A DNA stretch of 64,000 nucleotides from Endocalyx cinctus (lineage: Eukaryota; Ascomycota; Sordariomycetes; Amphisphaeriales; Apiosporaceae), in NCBI GenBank assembly GCA_001600455.1, contig BCKC01000004.1:2592915-2656914 (forward strand). The letters run 5' to 3'. The position numbers and the translations under genes are program-made. This document shows positions 1 to 13,500 of the stretch, in pieces (positions within the stretch are counted from its first letter, which is position 1; each line of letters starts with the position of its first letter). Below the pieces are notes generated by a model. The model saw only the letters and a list, made by a program, of their open reading frames with translations. It had not been told where the DNA came from and did not search any database.

Positions 1-265
1 AGACCGATCTAAGTGAAAAATGAATGATTCGTCAGGAATTAACATCTCTGGGCATGCTTGTGCCCGGTGGCGAGACCTGTCCAATCAGTGTAGCCACCGG
101 GGCCTAGTGGGATAAACTCCTAGAGACTCGCGTCTCGGTGCCATCTCTGTAACCATCTAAGGAATCATCTGCGGATCGTTTTCAGGCGTGTTTCTATGCT
201 GGGTTACCTCCTTCCGTAAAACTGGGACGTTTAATATAATCGGAAAAGGGTCTGGGCAACAGCCC
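1..265. other. 3' flank of the mitochondrial carrier gene
   Basis: No open frame or RNA gene is visible. The stretch lies downstream of the minus-strand carrier stop codon, so it probably holds its 3' UTR and the start of the next intergenic space. Confidence 0.5.
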
Positions 266-2891
266 TCAGCGCAAGTTCATGATCCTCTTTGTGTTCTCGT
301 ACACCATCCACGTGATACTAAGCGCGGGTGCAACTTTCAATAAGTTTGGCATCAAACCCTTGTAGAGACCTCTAACACCCTCGTTTTGTACCGTCTTGTA
401 TGCTACGTCCCAAATGCCGTTGTATCGAGCAGGATGCATACTGGTACCTTGGGTTTGAAGTCTAGTTCGAAGAACATTTAGGGGGTACACAACAGAGGCG
501 CCAAAGGCTCCAGAAGAAGCTCCCATGATACCGGTGGCAAATGTACTGGGCTGCGCATCTTCCTCGTGACATCCGCGTTTCTTCGCTTGGTGAGAAACGT
601 AAGCTGTTTTGAGAAACTCAAAGGTTCCCATATCAATAGCGGAGTAGGGAAACATGCCGATAAGGCCCATTGTAACACCGCGATACGCTGCTCGAACGCC
701 TCCTTCGGCATACATTTTGCGCGCGGTTTGCATGAGAAGCTCATTGCCTCGAGCACCTCCTGAGACATACTCTGATTGTAATCTGAAGGCGAAATTAACG
801 ACTATTCAGGAGACATAAACGTAACACTCGTACCTGAATTTAAGGGTATCAAGAGGATAAACGCAGAATCTAAGATGATTATCATCAGCTAGCAGAAAAA
901 CAGAGTACCAGGAATGTGACATACTGTGCGACCATGCCCGCAACTCCACCAGCAACAAACTTCGAATAGGGATTGATTTGCTGAGTATCACTATGGCCTT
1001 CGAGACCTGCCAGGGTCTTTTTGGCAGCTTCATAAGCCCCGAACTATAGGAGAGATTAGCAGCGGGTCTGGGGGATCGTTGTTTGTGAGGATCAGTGCTT
1101 ACCCTAATGGCCGTTTCTGGCATGATTTTGATGACATTAAGACCATTTCCTGCCACGAGAACAAACATAAGCGACTATGGGTAACACGAGATATGAGTAC
1201 CGTCTTACCAGCAAAAAAACCTCTAAAGCCTCCGGATCCATACAGATCCGTGATTGCCACAATCAGAGGTCGTCCAGCGTTCTTGAAAGCTAAGAGAGGA
1301 CGACCCTTTCTTGCAGCCTCGAGTGCGACGTTTGCGCTAGTCTTGGTATTGACGAGAAGATAGACTTTTAATCGATCGAGAGGAGCAGTGGCAGTACGAG
1401 AAATGCCTCCCGCGATGGCGCCGGCAACGAAATAGCCTGGGTCGGGGAGGTATCTTATCAGTACGGATTTCTCATTCTTTTCAAGCGAAGGAGAATCAAT
1501 CTCTATCTCATTGCCTTGCGCTTTGTTAACTTTAGCTGGCTGAGACGTTGCAAGTAATGGACTAATGGCTGTAGGTCTTGAACTGGCTGGAAGAGAATCA
1601 CCAGCCACTCTTGCACCCTGATGTGAAGTCGTTGTCTTCATATTGTCAAAATCTTCGGATGCAGGGAACGAAGACATAGCAGATGATGTCGGTGTTTCAG
1701 AAGCCGAATGAGAAGATCCGGACGGCTGTGTAGACTGATTCTGAACGGAGTGTACATTCGAACGTTTTCCAGTAGAAACGATTCTTAAGATAGAACCAAA
1801 CAGTTTATAAAGAAGGGAGCCATCAGTCGTACCTATGCTTTGCAGAGTATCATCACTAACAACAGAATCGCCTTCTGAATTCAAAGTGAGTATCTCAGAG
1901 TAGAAGGTGAATATTGTCTGCAGCGTGGTTGTGTTTTCATTGTTGGGCATGAAAAGTAAGAAATTACTATATGGAAAATATATCAGCATCAACATCTGAG
2001 ACTTTTTAGTATTTAAATTCAAAAGCTTCTAAATCGATTCATTTCGCCATACTGTATTAGCGATATACCATCTTCATCTCTGGGGTTGCGTCGCGACCGC
2101 CAATAGATGAGCTGATATATAAGACAATCATGCGTGGCAATAGAAATATAATTTCAACGGGATAAATCATTGACATATCTCCCCCCTGATACTCAAAAGC
2201 ACGTGTTAAAAACAAATGGATCACACGATGTCGACTTACCGCCATTCTTCATAGGTAATAAACCCATCACGGTTATGGTCAATATCTCGAAAGAACTCTT
2301 CTAGTCGTCGCACTGGAACTGCGAGTCCAGCTCGCTGAAAAGCGCAGTAAAGCTCTTCTTTATCCAGCTTGCCATTATGATCCCGATCTATAGATTTAAA
2401 TAGGTGGAAAAGTTGTCGCTCGGCTGCCTCGACGAAGACACGGAATTCTACGTGATCAAGAGATATCATATATCAGTCATGATCCGAGTTCGAGATGATA
2501 CTCGTTGGCATTCGGTAATCGGGGGAAGCTGAATCAGGAGTGAAGCTCTCCAAGAGTTGAAATATACGAACCTTCGTATTGAATCTTGCCATCGCCATTG
2601 GTATCTACTACCCTAATTATGTTCTTGAGTAAAACGTCGGCGTTTTTAAGAGCTATGGAGTTGATTTCACGTCAGTAAGGGGTTGAGGGATTAGATATAT
2701 GCAGGTGCGGATCAATAGGGTAGCTGACGATGATCGATTCTTTTCAAACCTCTCTGCAAACCTTTCCAATCTAATTCGCCCTTATCCTGATAATCCAACT
2801 TCTTCCACAAATCCTCAACGCGGGCATCTCGCTGGTTCTGAGACTCGGCCATCTCCAACTCTAACTCGTTGACCAAATCTGGAACTTTCAT
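266..2891 (-). CDS. SAL1: Calcium-binding mitochondrial ATP-Mg/Pi carrier (SAL1/SCaMC type)
   Basis: This is an SLC25-family inner-membrane carrier that in yeast and animals exchanges ATP-Mg for phosphate under cytosolic calcium control. Eight exons read on the minus strand: 2891-2729, 2652-2572, 2447-2240, 1966-1209, 1149-1103, 1043-925, 869-834 and 782-266. They total 642 codons and stay in frame across every junction. The N-terminal part has EF-hand loops: a degenerate one (DYQDKGELDW), then DTNGDGKIQYEEF, DRDHNGKLDKEEL and DHNRDGFITYEEW. After a long serine-rich linker come three carrier repeats with PLDRLK, PLDTLKFR and PLNVLR signatures. The start is the ATG at 2891, which opens MKVPDLVNE and makes the first EF-hand continuous. 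The linker between EF-hands and carrier is longer than in animal SCaMCs. The gene is divergent from ssn8. The family call is firm; substrate is inferred from family. Confidence 0.93.
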
Positions 2892-3871
2892 AGCTAGGGA
2901 TCATGACAGGCGCAACTTCAAAGTACAGGTACGCGGAAGAAGTCGAGATCGAGATCGAAGCCGGGGCTGAGAGGTGTCGTCGCTGATGACAGGGAAGATG
3001 CATATGTAATATGCTACCGGATGAACATTGCTTTCAATTTAAGGTTGCTGATGATCCTATTTAGAACATACCATTGGAAAATATATCCTTTTATGTAGTG
3101 GATATTGACGTCGCCTCTGTTTCTACACCACTTTGCACAAGGATTTGGCTCAGTAAAAAAGAAAGCCACTTAACTACATATACTCTAGTAATACCTAGAT
3201 AGCACATTAGGTAGGTCCAACCTTAGCTGCCAAGGTACCGGGGGGCATATATGAGACGCTAACAAATATGATAAGCTGATAAGCCGATAAGCGTTTTGCC
3301 AGTTAACTTATACGGTGTAACTGCTTAGTGAAGCTACTTGGCTCTAATATGACGATTTATCCTTTGATTAAGAACTGGTTGAACGTACCTGTGTGAAGCT
3401 TATCTTGAATACTGTATTGGCTCTCTTTAATTTCTAGTCAATCTACAGTTTTTTACATGTATATTCATACTGTTATCTATTCTCAGCAGTAAATGATTCG
3501 TTGCCTACTAGGTATGTACCTACGAATCCAAGCTTCTTACCATATGCAGAAAATATACCGCGATAATCCCCATTCCTCAAAATGATGAATAACACCATTC
3601 TCCCTTCACACCCAGTCAATTCAAATCAGACCTTGAGTACTTAGTACTCACTCACTTGGTCTTCATTCTATAATGCTGTTCCCAAGATAAAACCAACTGA
3701 GCCTTTGGTGACATAACAGTCGGCTATCTACGCACCCGGATTAATCAGCTTTCCCAACCTTTAGCCCGGTCCTTGAGACATCGCCATGTCTTTGACTTCA
3801 TAACTATTTATATTGCTCTCGTTGCTGTCACGACTAATCATCGACCTGACGTACAGATTTCCGAGGCAGCC
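2892..3871. promoter_or_regulatory. Shared intergenic region between divergent SAL1-type and ssn8 genes
   Basis: About 980 bases separate two divergent start codons, so both promoters must lie here. I see no ORF with protein-like content. Near 3205-3245 there is a cluster of TAGGTA and GGTACC-like words that recurs in other intergenic regions of the window. Confidence 0.5.
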
Positions 3872-4947
3872 ATGGCGGCTAACTATTGGGAGTCTACCCA
3901 AAGGCGCTTCTGGCAATTTACTAAGGAGGAACTTGCGCAGATGCGAGACAAAATCGAAGATGGAGAACAAAATCTCATTCAAATGTTTCCTCTTCCTCAA
4001 CAGAGACACTTGAATATTTATTTCAACCAGCGTGCGTTATATCCACAGAATAGCCTTTAGCAAATTGATTGTTCGTATTTCCTGACGCCAGAGTTCAACA
4101 GAGATTAATCGCTTAGGAAAGAGGCTCACCGTTCGACAACAAGCCATAGCAACCGCCCAACTCTATATCAAACGCTTCTATTGTAAAGTCGAGATACGTC
4201 GAACAAACCCCTACCTTCTCATCACGACCGCGTTATACCTAGCCTGTAAGATGGAGGAATGTCCCCAACATATCAGACTAGTTGTTACAGAAGCTCGATC
4301 TCTGTGGCCAGGTATGTATCCCAACAGATTTTTTCCGGAGGGAACCTATTGCTGAGTAGACTTCACTATCATGTCTAGATTTCCTAAGTTTGGATGTCTC
4401 GCGCCTGGGCGAGTGTGAATTCTTCTTGATCTCCGAGATGAGCTCACATCTAATCGTTCACCAACCATATCGAACCCTAACAAGCCTTCAATCCGACTTC
4501 CTTCTCTCTCAAGACGAATCCAGCCTTGCTGTATCAGTTATAAATGACCATTACATGACCGACCTCCCACTCCTTTACCCGCCGCATATAATTGCCCTCA
4601 CGGCGATTTTGTTAGCCCTTGTACTCCGCCCGAGTCCGGTACCGGGCAACAACTCGGCAAATATGGCAGCTGCTGCAGCCGCGTTAGCTCAGGCACAGGC
4701 TCGAGTCGGTGGTTCTGGAAAAAACGCCTCGACATCCGCCGAAAAGGACAAGCAACCAGATGCCCGAGTTGGAAAAGTGCAGAGGTTTGCAGCCTTCCTC
4801 GCCGACAGCAACGTCGATATTGAAGGCATGGTCGATTGCACGCAAGAGCTGATATCCTTCTATGAATGTCACGAACAATACAACGACAAAATGACGCGGG
4901 AGCAGATTAATCGGTTTGTCAAAGCAAGAGGTTTGGATAAACCATAG
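3872..4947 (+). CDS. ssn8: Cyclin C, Mediator CDK8-module cyclin-like subunit
   Basis: Cyclin C (Ssn8/Srb11) partners the Ssn3/CDK8 kinase in the Mediator kinase module and tunes RNA polymerase II transcription in the nucleus. Three exons (3872-4031, 4102-4311, 4379-4947) join to 312 codons, the usual size for fungal ssn8 proteins. The N-terminus [14 protein letters not shown] and the box with [24 protein letters not shown] and [10 protein letters not shown] are diagnostic of the cyclin C cyclin box. The second cyclin repeat contains HLIVHQPYR. An alanine-rich insert (about [15 protein letters not shown]) lies in the C-terminal part. The start is set by the conserved MAANYW; the frame stays open upstream but has no other good ATG. 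Introns are 70 and 67 bases. Confidence 0.95.
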
Positions 4948-7900
4948 TCTCAGCTAATGCTTCACATAAGAGACTATACTTACTCACTCGGGGGCGCGAG
5001 CAAAGTCGCTTTCGCGCATTCAGCTGGGTTGATCTATATCGACGTTACTCATCAGTATAACGTTTGTAATTAGGGTTAGTTGTTTGTTGATATGGTCGAG
5101 TTTCTTTGCTCGTGCAAATTCAACATTAAATCAACCCACGGAGGGACAGCCAAGGCAGTGTTTTAGTAGGAACACTACAAACACCGCATAAAGCCTACTC
5201 TAGATATTGATCAGATTTACTATGGGAATGTTTGAAAGAGCACGTATTTTACCTGCTAATTGAAGCATTTAGCTAGGTCAAGTAGTATGATAAATGCTTA
5301 CCCCAGTCCTCATACCAGCAAATGAACGGTGCCATGCTTGCTTCCGGCCAATATGAAATATGAAAAATATGTAAAAGTAATAAAATATTAAATATGTAAT
5401 AAAGAAAAGACCTTCAAGAGGTAAATCCGAGATCCGATCGTATTTTTATTTTTTCTGACGTCTAACCTTATCTTCTATCGGTACACTATGTCACTGTATG
5501 CACAGTATGTCAGTATGTGACCAAGATTTATGGGTGGGATGAAGAGCCGCCCTAAAATAGATTGGGAAGTTTTGCCATATACAAGGGACTACGATTATAA
5601 TAATTCTTAATTTCCAATAAATAACAAATACCGCTCTTATATATTTTTTTTTCTACATATAAGATAATTTGACAGTGTAAAACCTACATTGTAAATATCG
5701 CGAAAGTTACTAAGTAATAATTCAAATATAAGGTGAAGCCTAGCGAGAATGACAAAGCGCCTTATCACTGATAGGTTTGAAGTGTACTTGTAGGTAGGGT
5801 AACGGAGCTGAAGAGAACCCTGCCCATGACGATGTGGCAAATACACTACTTGCGGGTCAAGAGGCTGGCTGTTAAGGCAGTGTGGTGAATTACATAGTAC
5901 ATATCCACGGATATGTATACCTACTTGTATGTACAGTATAATGTAGACCAAAATAGCAGCCGGAATCGTTTGGGTACTGTAGTAGGCCTTATTAATACGC
6001 AGTGGCCAAAGATCAGCGAGCAGCTAGAGGCGCGATGACGATGACGACTATGAATGAATGAATAAATGGCATGTTTTATCAAAATTATATATATATATAT
6101 ATATTGAAAAAATTGGGATGGTATGCGCCTTGAATAAGCAAAATACACAATCTCATGATTGTGTGACGATAAGAGGGTGAGCTGTTGAATATAATGTAAG
6201 TTAAGATCGATCCCCCGCTCTCCTTACTTTGTACGATACGAAATAGCTTGGCAAAGTAAGATGCTCTTAGGACATTTGCCACTCTACCGTTTCGGCTTGT
6301 GTGCGAGAATTGACCGCCGTCAACTAATACTACAAAATGTTTCATATGAGAGGATTTCGAGGTCTCAATTAGGCTCGTGGCCGATGCGTCCTGCACACGT
6401 AAGTTTTGCGATATGCAGGTCTATCTTCGTAAATTCTGCGGGATCAAGCATCAAATATAAGACGGAAGTAAAAGATTGTGAACTTAAAGAACGAGGAAAG
6501 GGAGCGAAAAAAAAAAAAAAAAAAAGTGAATAGGGGTAGGAAAAGGGCGAATCGCTCTGGTGTACATGACCTGTGAACCTACCGTAAGGAAATGATTGAT
6601 TACCAGCCAGTCGAGCCTGAAAATATTTGCCCCCCATAATCAGATTGTGTTCTAGGTTCGGGTCGGTTCGAGTAACCTGTACAGCCTCCCCCCTTTGCCC
6701 CTCGCCACTATAGAATTCTCCCCCCCGGCCCAAAATCATATGTACTGTATGTAGTATACAGCTATGCGTTTAATGTCGCCTGAAAGTCTTGGAAAAGATG
6801 GTATATCAAGCGCAGGTTAGCGTTATATCCTTTGAAACAGTCACTGGCTCTTGAAACTGCCTCAGATTGAATGCAAGCAGGTAACGTAAACATAACCTGG
6901 TAGCATCAAGCATAGTTCCTAAGTATTACCTTTTAAGCATCTTATCTTAGGAGGTAAAACCTTCTCATGGTTAGATATGTACTTGTAGTGACCATGTATG
7001 TAAGCGCAGTCATACGGCAATGCATAGTATACAAAGTATACTACAGCAAAATTCGAACAAGATAAAAAAGATATGGCGGGAAAGTGAGAACCTTCTCCAG
7101 GCGCCAAAGGGATCATCATCCGGTGGGGAAGACATCCAGAAATTTCTATCCAATGGTGTGTGAAACACGTACCGTAGTGCATATGCGGTCTAAGAAATAA
7201 TTTGGCGCTGCACGAGACCTTGTTCTTTGTGGTCATTCCAAGGGCTTTCCCCACTCGCACTACTACGGTGGCTTACAGAAAAAGACAATGGGAATGGACC
7301 ACGTCCTGGCCAGCCCACCTAGATAGTATACTACGTATATTCCATGGATACTACTATGTACGTACACAGTGGTTGGTAGTGGTGGAGTGGACCAACCACG
7401 ACGAAACTTGAATAAACGCTCAGGCCGTAAGCACATTTAGAAGGACGGTGTTGTTGATCATAGTGCTTGGCGAAGTCTGCATTAACCGGTGCAAGGCAAG
7501 TGGAAAAGCCCAAGTAGTACATATATATGTATATACTATTTTATGGCCACCCAATTATGCATGTATGTACCATGTACTGTATTTACACTACTCTGCGTCG
7601 GTATTTATGTTATTAAAAAATAAAAATAAAATAAAAAGGAGGCGAAGCGTTGAGGAGTTGGAAGACAAACAAAGCAAAGCAAGGAAAGCTGCTTTTTTTT
7701 TCAATTTGATGGGATAAAAGAAGAAAAAGATGATATATTTTGCTCTCTATGGTACCAGGGTAAAAGGATACAGTGCTATGTAGGTACCTAGGCATACCTT
7801 AGATAATAAGGGGTAGCCTTAGAATAAAATAAAATAAAATAAAAATTTCCTAGGGTCACGATGGACAAATAAGGCACGGAATTGGACAAGGTTATAATAT

Positions 7901-8838
7901 GTAATAATCTTAACGTACGAAAGTTAGCCTTGTTACCATATGTAATAGCGTAGGTAGTATTTCATAAAGTAAACAAATCATAGGCAAGACAACAGTTTAC
8001 ATAGTACAGCGCACACAGCTTGCTATCCGTTGATAACAATCTCACCACATCTTACCACCATCTTCATATCTTATTCGTCTACGCGTAGTTCTACTTTGTA
8101 TTTCATCGTCATTGGATAGATAAATTCAATAATAACAAAGGTGGGATGTTCTACTGTACCGTACACTAGAGGATGATGTAACGCTATATATACTATATAC
8201 AAGGAGGTAGTACCTATAGATATACACAGTACTATAGTATACGTATACTTCTGTATGCTCCATACAGTAACTATGCACACCGATTCCCTTATTTACCCAC
8301 CATACCATTTCAATATTATTGTTATACGGAGTACTAATATCTCGAATCAAAACAAGAGCCATGTACAGAGAGTATGGAATACTATCGTACTATGTATGTA
8401 TACTACAAAGTAGACATAATACGTAAATACAGTAAAATAAATATCTAACGTATACTGTGCCGGGTGCTGGGGTAATGCAGGTAATGACAACGCCACCGAC
8501 CCATAAAACCCACACAGCCCAGATTGAGGAACTGCAAGTTTTTGGGTCTAGTCTTTAAACGGATTAACTCAAGAGGGAAGTATCCAATAGATGTCATTTT
8601 CTATCACATCGCCACCAAACTTGCATATAGCTTTAACCCTCTTTCGGAAAAGATCGAGAATTGAATTCTCCAGTTAGTGGCCAGGCCATTTATCTTAGTT
8701 TCCCTTTATTATCCAGTTATTGGTCTATCTTACTTGTAGTGGTATGGTATGGGTATGGTAGCGTTGTAGCGTTGTACTCTTCCTTTTCCCTACCCACCCT
8801 TTTCCTTTTCCCTCTTCCCCCCCATTTTCCTTCTCCCT

Positions 8839-8886
<48 letters not shown>

Positions 8887-8907
8887 CCTTTTTTTTTTTT
8901 TTTTTTT

Positions 8908-8952
<45 letters not shown>

Positions 8953-9826
8953 CCCTCTCTTTTTTTTTTTTTTTTTTTTTTTTACCTTGAGCTTTATTAT
9001 CATTCCTCTTAGTTTTTATTTTTACGGTTATTCTTTTCATCGCTATCCTACTATCCTACCATATACTTGCTTGTTTACTTTTACTCCCTTCTATTTTTTC
9101 CCACTATTATTTATATATTTAAATATTTTTAAATGTTCTACTATACCTATAGTGTACTACCTTCTATACTAGCTTCTAGACTGTCCAATTAATATTTTTT
9201 ATTTGTCTCCATCCAACAAAATCCTTCGCTTTCTCCGATTTTTTTCTTTTCTTTCTCATTCAGTTTATCCGCTCTTTCCCTCTTCCTCTTTTTTTATCGA
9301 ACAAATAGCATTATTATCGATCTTACCACCCACCCACCACTCACCACCTCACATTATTACCCTACCTCAACCTACATATACATACATAAGCATACCTTAT
9401 CTTGCCCTTTTTTTTTTTTTACCAACCCAATATTCCCACGCCTACACCATCATACATACTTTTCAAAATATCAATCTAGAATCAAACTCATTTACCTTTT
9501 AAATAATTCCCCCCCTTTTTTTCCTATTCAAAATAAAGAGAGAGAAAAAAAGAGAAAAGCTCGCGAGAAAATTGAAGTAATAGAGTGAATTTTGTATTAA
9601 AATAACGCAAAACAAAACAAAACAAAAAATATCGTTCGGTCTACACACAGACGTTTCTCGACGAAACCAACGAAAAGAATTCCACACCGCCACCCCAATC
9701 GTGTTCATTCTATCCAACCGTTCATCAACAACTAACCAACAATACTTTTTATTTTCATAAACACAATATTGTCTTAGTTCTGTTAAAAAAAAAAATAGGA
9801 AGGGAAAAGAATAGGATTATTTCATA
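4948..9826. other. Large AT-rich gene-free region
   Basis: I find no supportable gene in 4.9 kb. The sequence is AT-rich with short TA microsatellites (about 6087-6104), A/T homopolymers and recurring words such as TGTATGTACAGTATA and TACTGTAC (5460-5520, 5920-5945, 6740-6765, 7320-7380, 7560-7600, 8200-8470). From about 8770 to 9720 it becomes strongly pyrimidine-rich on the plus strand, as fungal promoters and leaders often do. That fits an unusually long upstream region for the gene starting at 9827. Confidence 0.6.
8842..8983. repeat. 142-bp near-pure poly-T tract
   Basis: The tract is almost only T, broken by single C or G interruptions near 8887-8888, 8908 and 8953-8958. It generates spurious poly-Phe and poly-Lys frames. 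It lies inside the pyrimidine-rich upstream region of the gene at 9827. The exact length is likely to be unreliable in an assembly. Confidence 0.95.
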
Positions 9827-10516
9827 ATGTCTTCATATTACACCTACAATCACCAACCAACAGTCCCTATGCCTTCCGCGTCGCATAATCATGGTGGACG
9901 GAATCGGAGGGCACCGAGATTATCCGTCTCCCAAAATGCCCAAAAACAGTTCCGTGGTGTGAGGAGTATGAAGGATCTGACCGAGTCGGTATCTGTATCT
10001 ACTTTCCGAACCCAGTTTGAGGCTAGCCGTTCATTCGATCTCGAGGATGACATGGAATTCTGTCCCAAGCTCTTGACGGAAAGCGATGTAAGTTCAAAAT
10101 TCATCCTACCCTTGACATGACTAGACATCGCGTATACATACCAATACCCGTTGGATTATACGCTATGTTTGGATACCTCTCCCGACTGTGTCGTGATTAC
10201 TAACTTGAGTTCTCTGCAGCTTGTTTCGATAAGCAGCTCTTCATCTGATCGATCGTCGCTATCGAGCAACTCACCCACTTCATCACCAACTCAACACCCC
10301 CAACAAGTTTCTTCCAACTTCTCTCTCAACACGACTTCTCCGGCTTTCATTCCCCCTTCTTACCACAGCCAGCAGTCGAGTGCCAAGTTGCACCAGCCTG
10401 TTGCACGGGCCCGCAACGCTATCCCCATTATTAACCCCGCTAATGGCTTGACAATGTCCAGCCCGCCTCCGTCTGTGTCGCCCGCCAGGATGCAACAGAT
10501 GGGTCGTAGGTGGTAA
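9827..10516 (+). CDS. Small Ser/Pro-rich protein of unknown function
   Basis: Two exons (9827-10087 and 10220-10516) join to 185 codons through a GTAAGT..CTGCAG intron of 132 bases. I cannot name it. The first half is basic and contains RRAPRLSVSQNAQKQFRG, then SFDLEDDMEFCPKLLTESD. The second half is a low-complexity Ser/Pro/Gln region containing SSSSSDRSSLSSNSP. It ends in a Pro/Ser segment (PPPSVSPARMQQMGRRW). No membrane segment or signal peptide is seen, so it is probably a disordered cytosolic or nuclear protein with phosphorylation-type serine runs. The exon join falls in a sensible protein context and codon use is coding-like. It has exceptionally long noncoding flanks on both sides, which hints at complex regulation. 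Confidence 0.75.
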
Positions 10517-13500
10517 ACTGTTCACCTTCTTCTCAGTTAACCACACTCCGACTATCTGTCATTTTTGGTTATCCGAATCATGGAATACCGCGCGCGTTTT
10601 AGCGAGCGTTTATTCGTTTTACCAAAAATAGCAGCTCATCTTGGCGGGCACCAGATATGGACATCGGGCATCGACATTCAATATTACTTTCAGCTCACGC
10701 CGGGTACTTGCACTCGACTGCGGACTAATGTTATTTGTTACTTATTCCATCTTTTTCTCCTGTACAAACACCCTTATTCGACACATACCAACGGTCATCA
10801 GCAAATGTCTTTTTTTTTCTCAGCTTTTTACGACTGGCGCACCTGACATTGAAGATGATCGATACCTTTGTTTTTATTCGGTTTGTTACGGAGAAAAATT
10901 TCCATCAACTTCGGTGTTCCGTCCTCGCAAGATGAGGCTGTTTTGGGTTTACGAATTGGCGTTCGAATTAATTGGGCGGTTTTGCATTTCTTAATTGCAT
11001 CGGTCTTATAATCACTATCACGGAGTCTATAGGTTTAATCTGGGAGCGGCATGATCAAAGAGTCATCACGGGTAATGACATTGCAAATAAAAAAAAAAGA
11101 AAAACAAAAAAGAATACCACTTACATATAGAACGAGTGTTTTGTGTGATGATGGGGATCGGTACGTGTTTTGTCAAAGCGGTCGGGCGGGTTTTCCATCT
11201 AGGAGTGGCGTGTTTTCTACTCAGGGAGGGTCTTCGCATGGGAAATATCCGGGTCACAGAGTCTCTCTACGCAAAGCACAGGTTTTTTTTCTGGGGTGGG
11301 CATCGCGGCTTGTTCTTGTTTCGTTTCGAACTTATGGCGCGAGAAGGGGGGTGTTGGTTCATTGGTTCTCTGGGCTGCAAATAAAGGGCTGATATTAGTT
11401 ATTCTTCTCTACGATATGTTTTTTTTTTCTTGTATTAAAGGCTTGTGGTCCTACAAAACAAATAGTGGACTCTATTCCATTCCCAATATACCCCCTTTTA
11501 GGGCTTTCTTAAAATATTGCCCAACTCTTTGCAATTGTGACTCTTGTCTTGCAAAGTGAAAATACGAAAATGTGAAAATGAAGTGAGTGAGCACTCTCAG
11601 TTGACGGCTGAGGGGGTGCTGTTGGCTTGCAGCTAATAGGAAGTCCGTTTTTTGAGCCGGTTACTTAATGCCGTCAGCCTCGCTAGGGAAGGCCTCCCCT
11701 GAGAAATTATAGACACAATCTTCCCTTTGCCGGAGAACGTGTGGCTATCCGCGTGATGAGTATCTTGCAAGTAAGTACGGTGGGATATTTGATAGATAGA
11801 AAGCAGTACTGTAGAGTCTCCCTTGACATAATCTCCTGGTGTGCTGGCGTAGATTCAAGTCTCGAATCTTCATAATACCGAGACCCCGTCCATAAATTTT
11901 GGTACGAGAGGACCGTCGGTTCAACATAGATCTATACCCCAAGCACCCACCAGGATCGAAAAGCGGATTAGGCCGGTCGGAATGATTGATGTTGGCCGGT
12001 GTAGTTGTAGTGGTTGGCGAAGTCGCTGAACCCTTCTTGTAGGGTAGGATATATAATCTAGATTGAGGTATGCCTGGTGCCTTGTCTGTTCCGGATACTA
12101 TAACTGTACTACTAGCCTGAAGATGTAGTAATATTGTGTTATTGGCTGGAGGTTAATTGGTTGTCATTCCTATCTGTAAGTACTATAATCTATGTATATT
12201 AAACTATTCTGGGATGATGATTGCTGAAATCTAAGAATACTTAGAATAGCTGGATCAGAGGAATATTTTGTATACCATAAAATGTTTAGGCAACCTTGCT
12301 TCCGTTTAGGTAGCAAGAATCTATCAGAGGTATCTACATACTTCTTGAATCGTCAATATGTATTGTACGATTAACTGTTCATATGGTCATCCTTGTTGCG
12401 GAAGTCTTGTGAATGGTGCGCATTGCACTGTTTCATTATTGATAGATGCTATCATTAATGTAGAGCTGTTTTTATCGAAGCTCTGCTCTTTCGTGGAAGG
12501 GGGGCATTGGCCACGATTTCCCCAGCCTGATCAGCTTAAAGAAAAGCGCATGTACGAGTGATGCATTATCTAGATCCCATACGAATCCTTTTCCCGAATG
12601 AAATTCTCCCAGTTGGTAACAACTATAGTACTTAGTAGATCTGGTGGTATTTAAATTCGTTGGCATAACTCTACCATCCCAACTCCATGTACACATATAT
12701 ATACACGTATATACCCACGTACAAATACCCAACATAGTAGCAGTCGACATACACACGAGGGAAAGATGCCTTGATGGGCATAGTTCAAGAATAATTATCG
12801 GCATCTGAGCTGTTTGTCGTCCTTACTAGCTCAAGGAGTTATGGTAATATTTCTCACTGGCAGTCCCCAGTTACGATCCTTCTATTCATATATATCATAC
12901 CGATATTGCCATCGTACATACCCCTCTAAATGATAGCTTGAAGGCCGGATATTTATTAAATATGCTTCGAATGAAAGGGATAGGCTATGGACCAGAAGAT
13001 CTGTTTAGTACCTTCTTTTTTTTAATCTCATCCCTCTTCGATCTATTCAGTAGGTATACTTCTAGCCCGGTGCATCACCAAGACTTAACATATATGGACA
13101 CAGTACAAACCACATTACGGGTGGATGTATGATGTTATAGCACCACCCAGCAAGAGTCGATAAGTCCCAGGAGAACCGGAGCTTTAGGTACTACTGTACT
13201 GTGTATGTACAACAGGTAATGTTCCATTTTGATGACGTCATATTTTCATCAACAAGAGCCGTCAACCTTCTTTGTCCTCGGCTCCAGTATATATCCATAT
13301 ATATATCTACTAGGTAGGTACAATTTTCTCTTTGTGATACCATCATCTCTCTTCAAGGATATATATATGTAAAGATCCCTAATATATACATCCATCATAT
13401 ATATCATATTAGGTGAGCATGACCCAATAACCTTGCCCATTGACTTGTATTCTTTACACGACTCGAGCTTACGAATATACACAGGTCGACTCGTCTGCTC

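Noticed and set aside
6640..6690. tRNA-like GGTTCGAGT sequence
   Set aside because: No matching A box or acceptor and anticodon stems could be folded around it.
8661..9040. Open frames on both strands with poly-Phe or poly-Lys products
   Set aside because: They are products of the poly-T tract and have no other protein content.
10641..11392. Overlapping 80-117-codon frames downstream of the Ser-rich protein gene
   Set aside because: Several frames are open at once, with Phe/Cys-rich random-like products; more likely UTR or noncoding.
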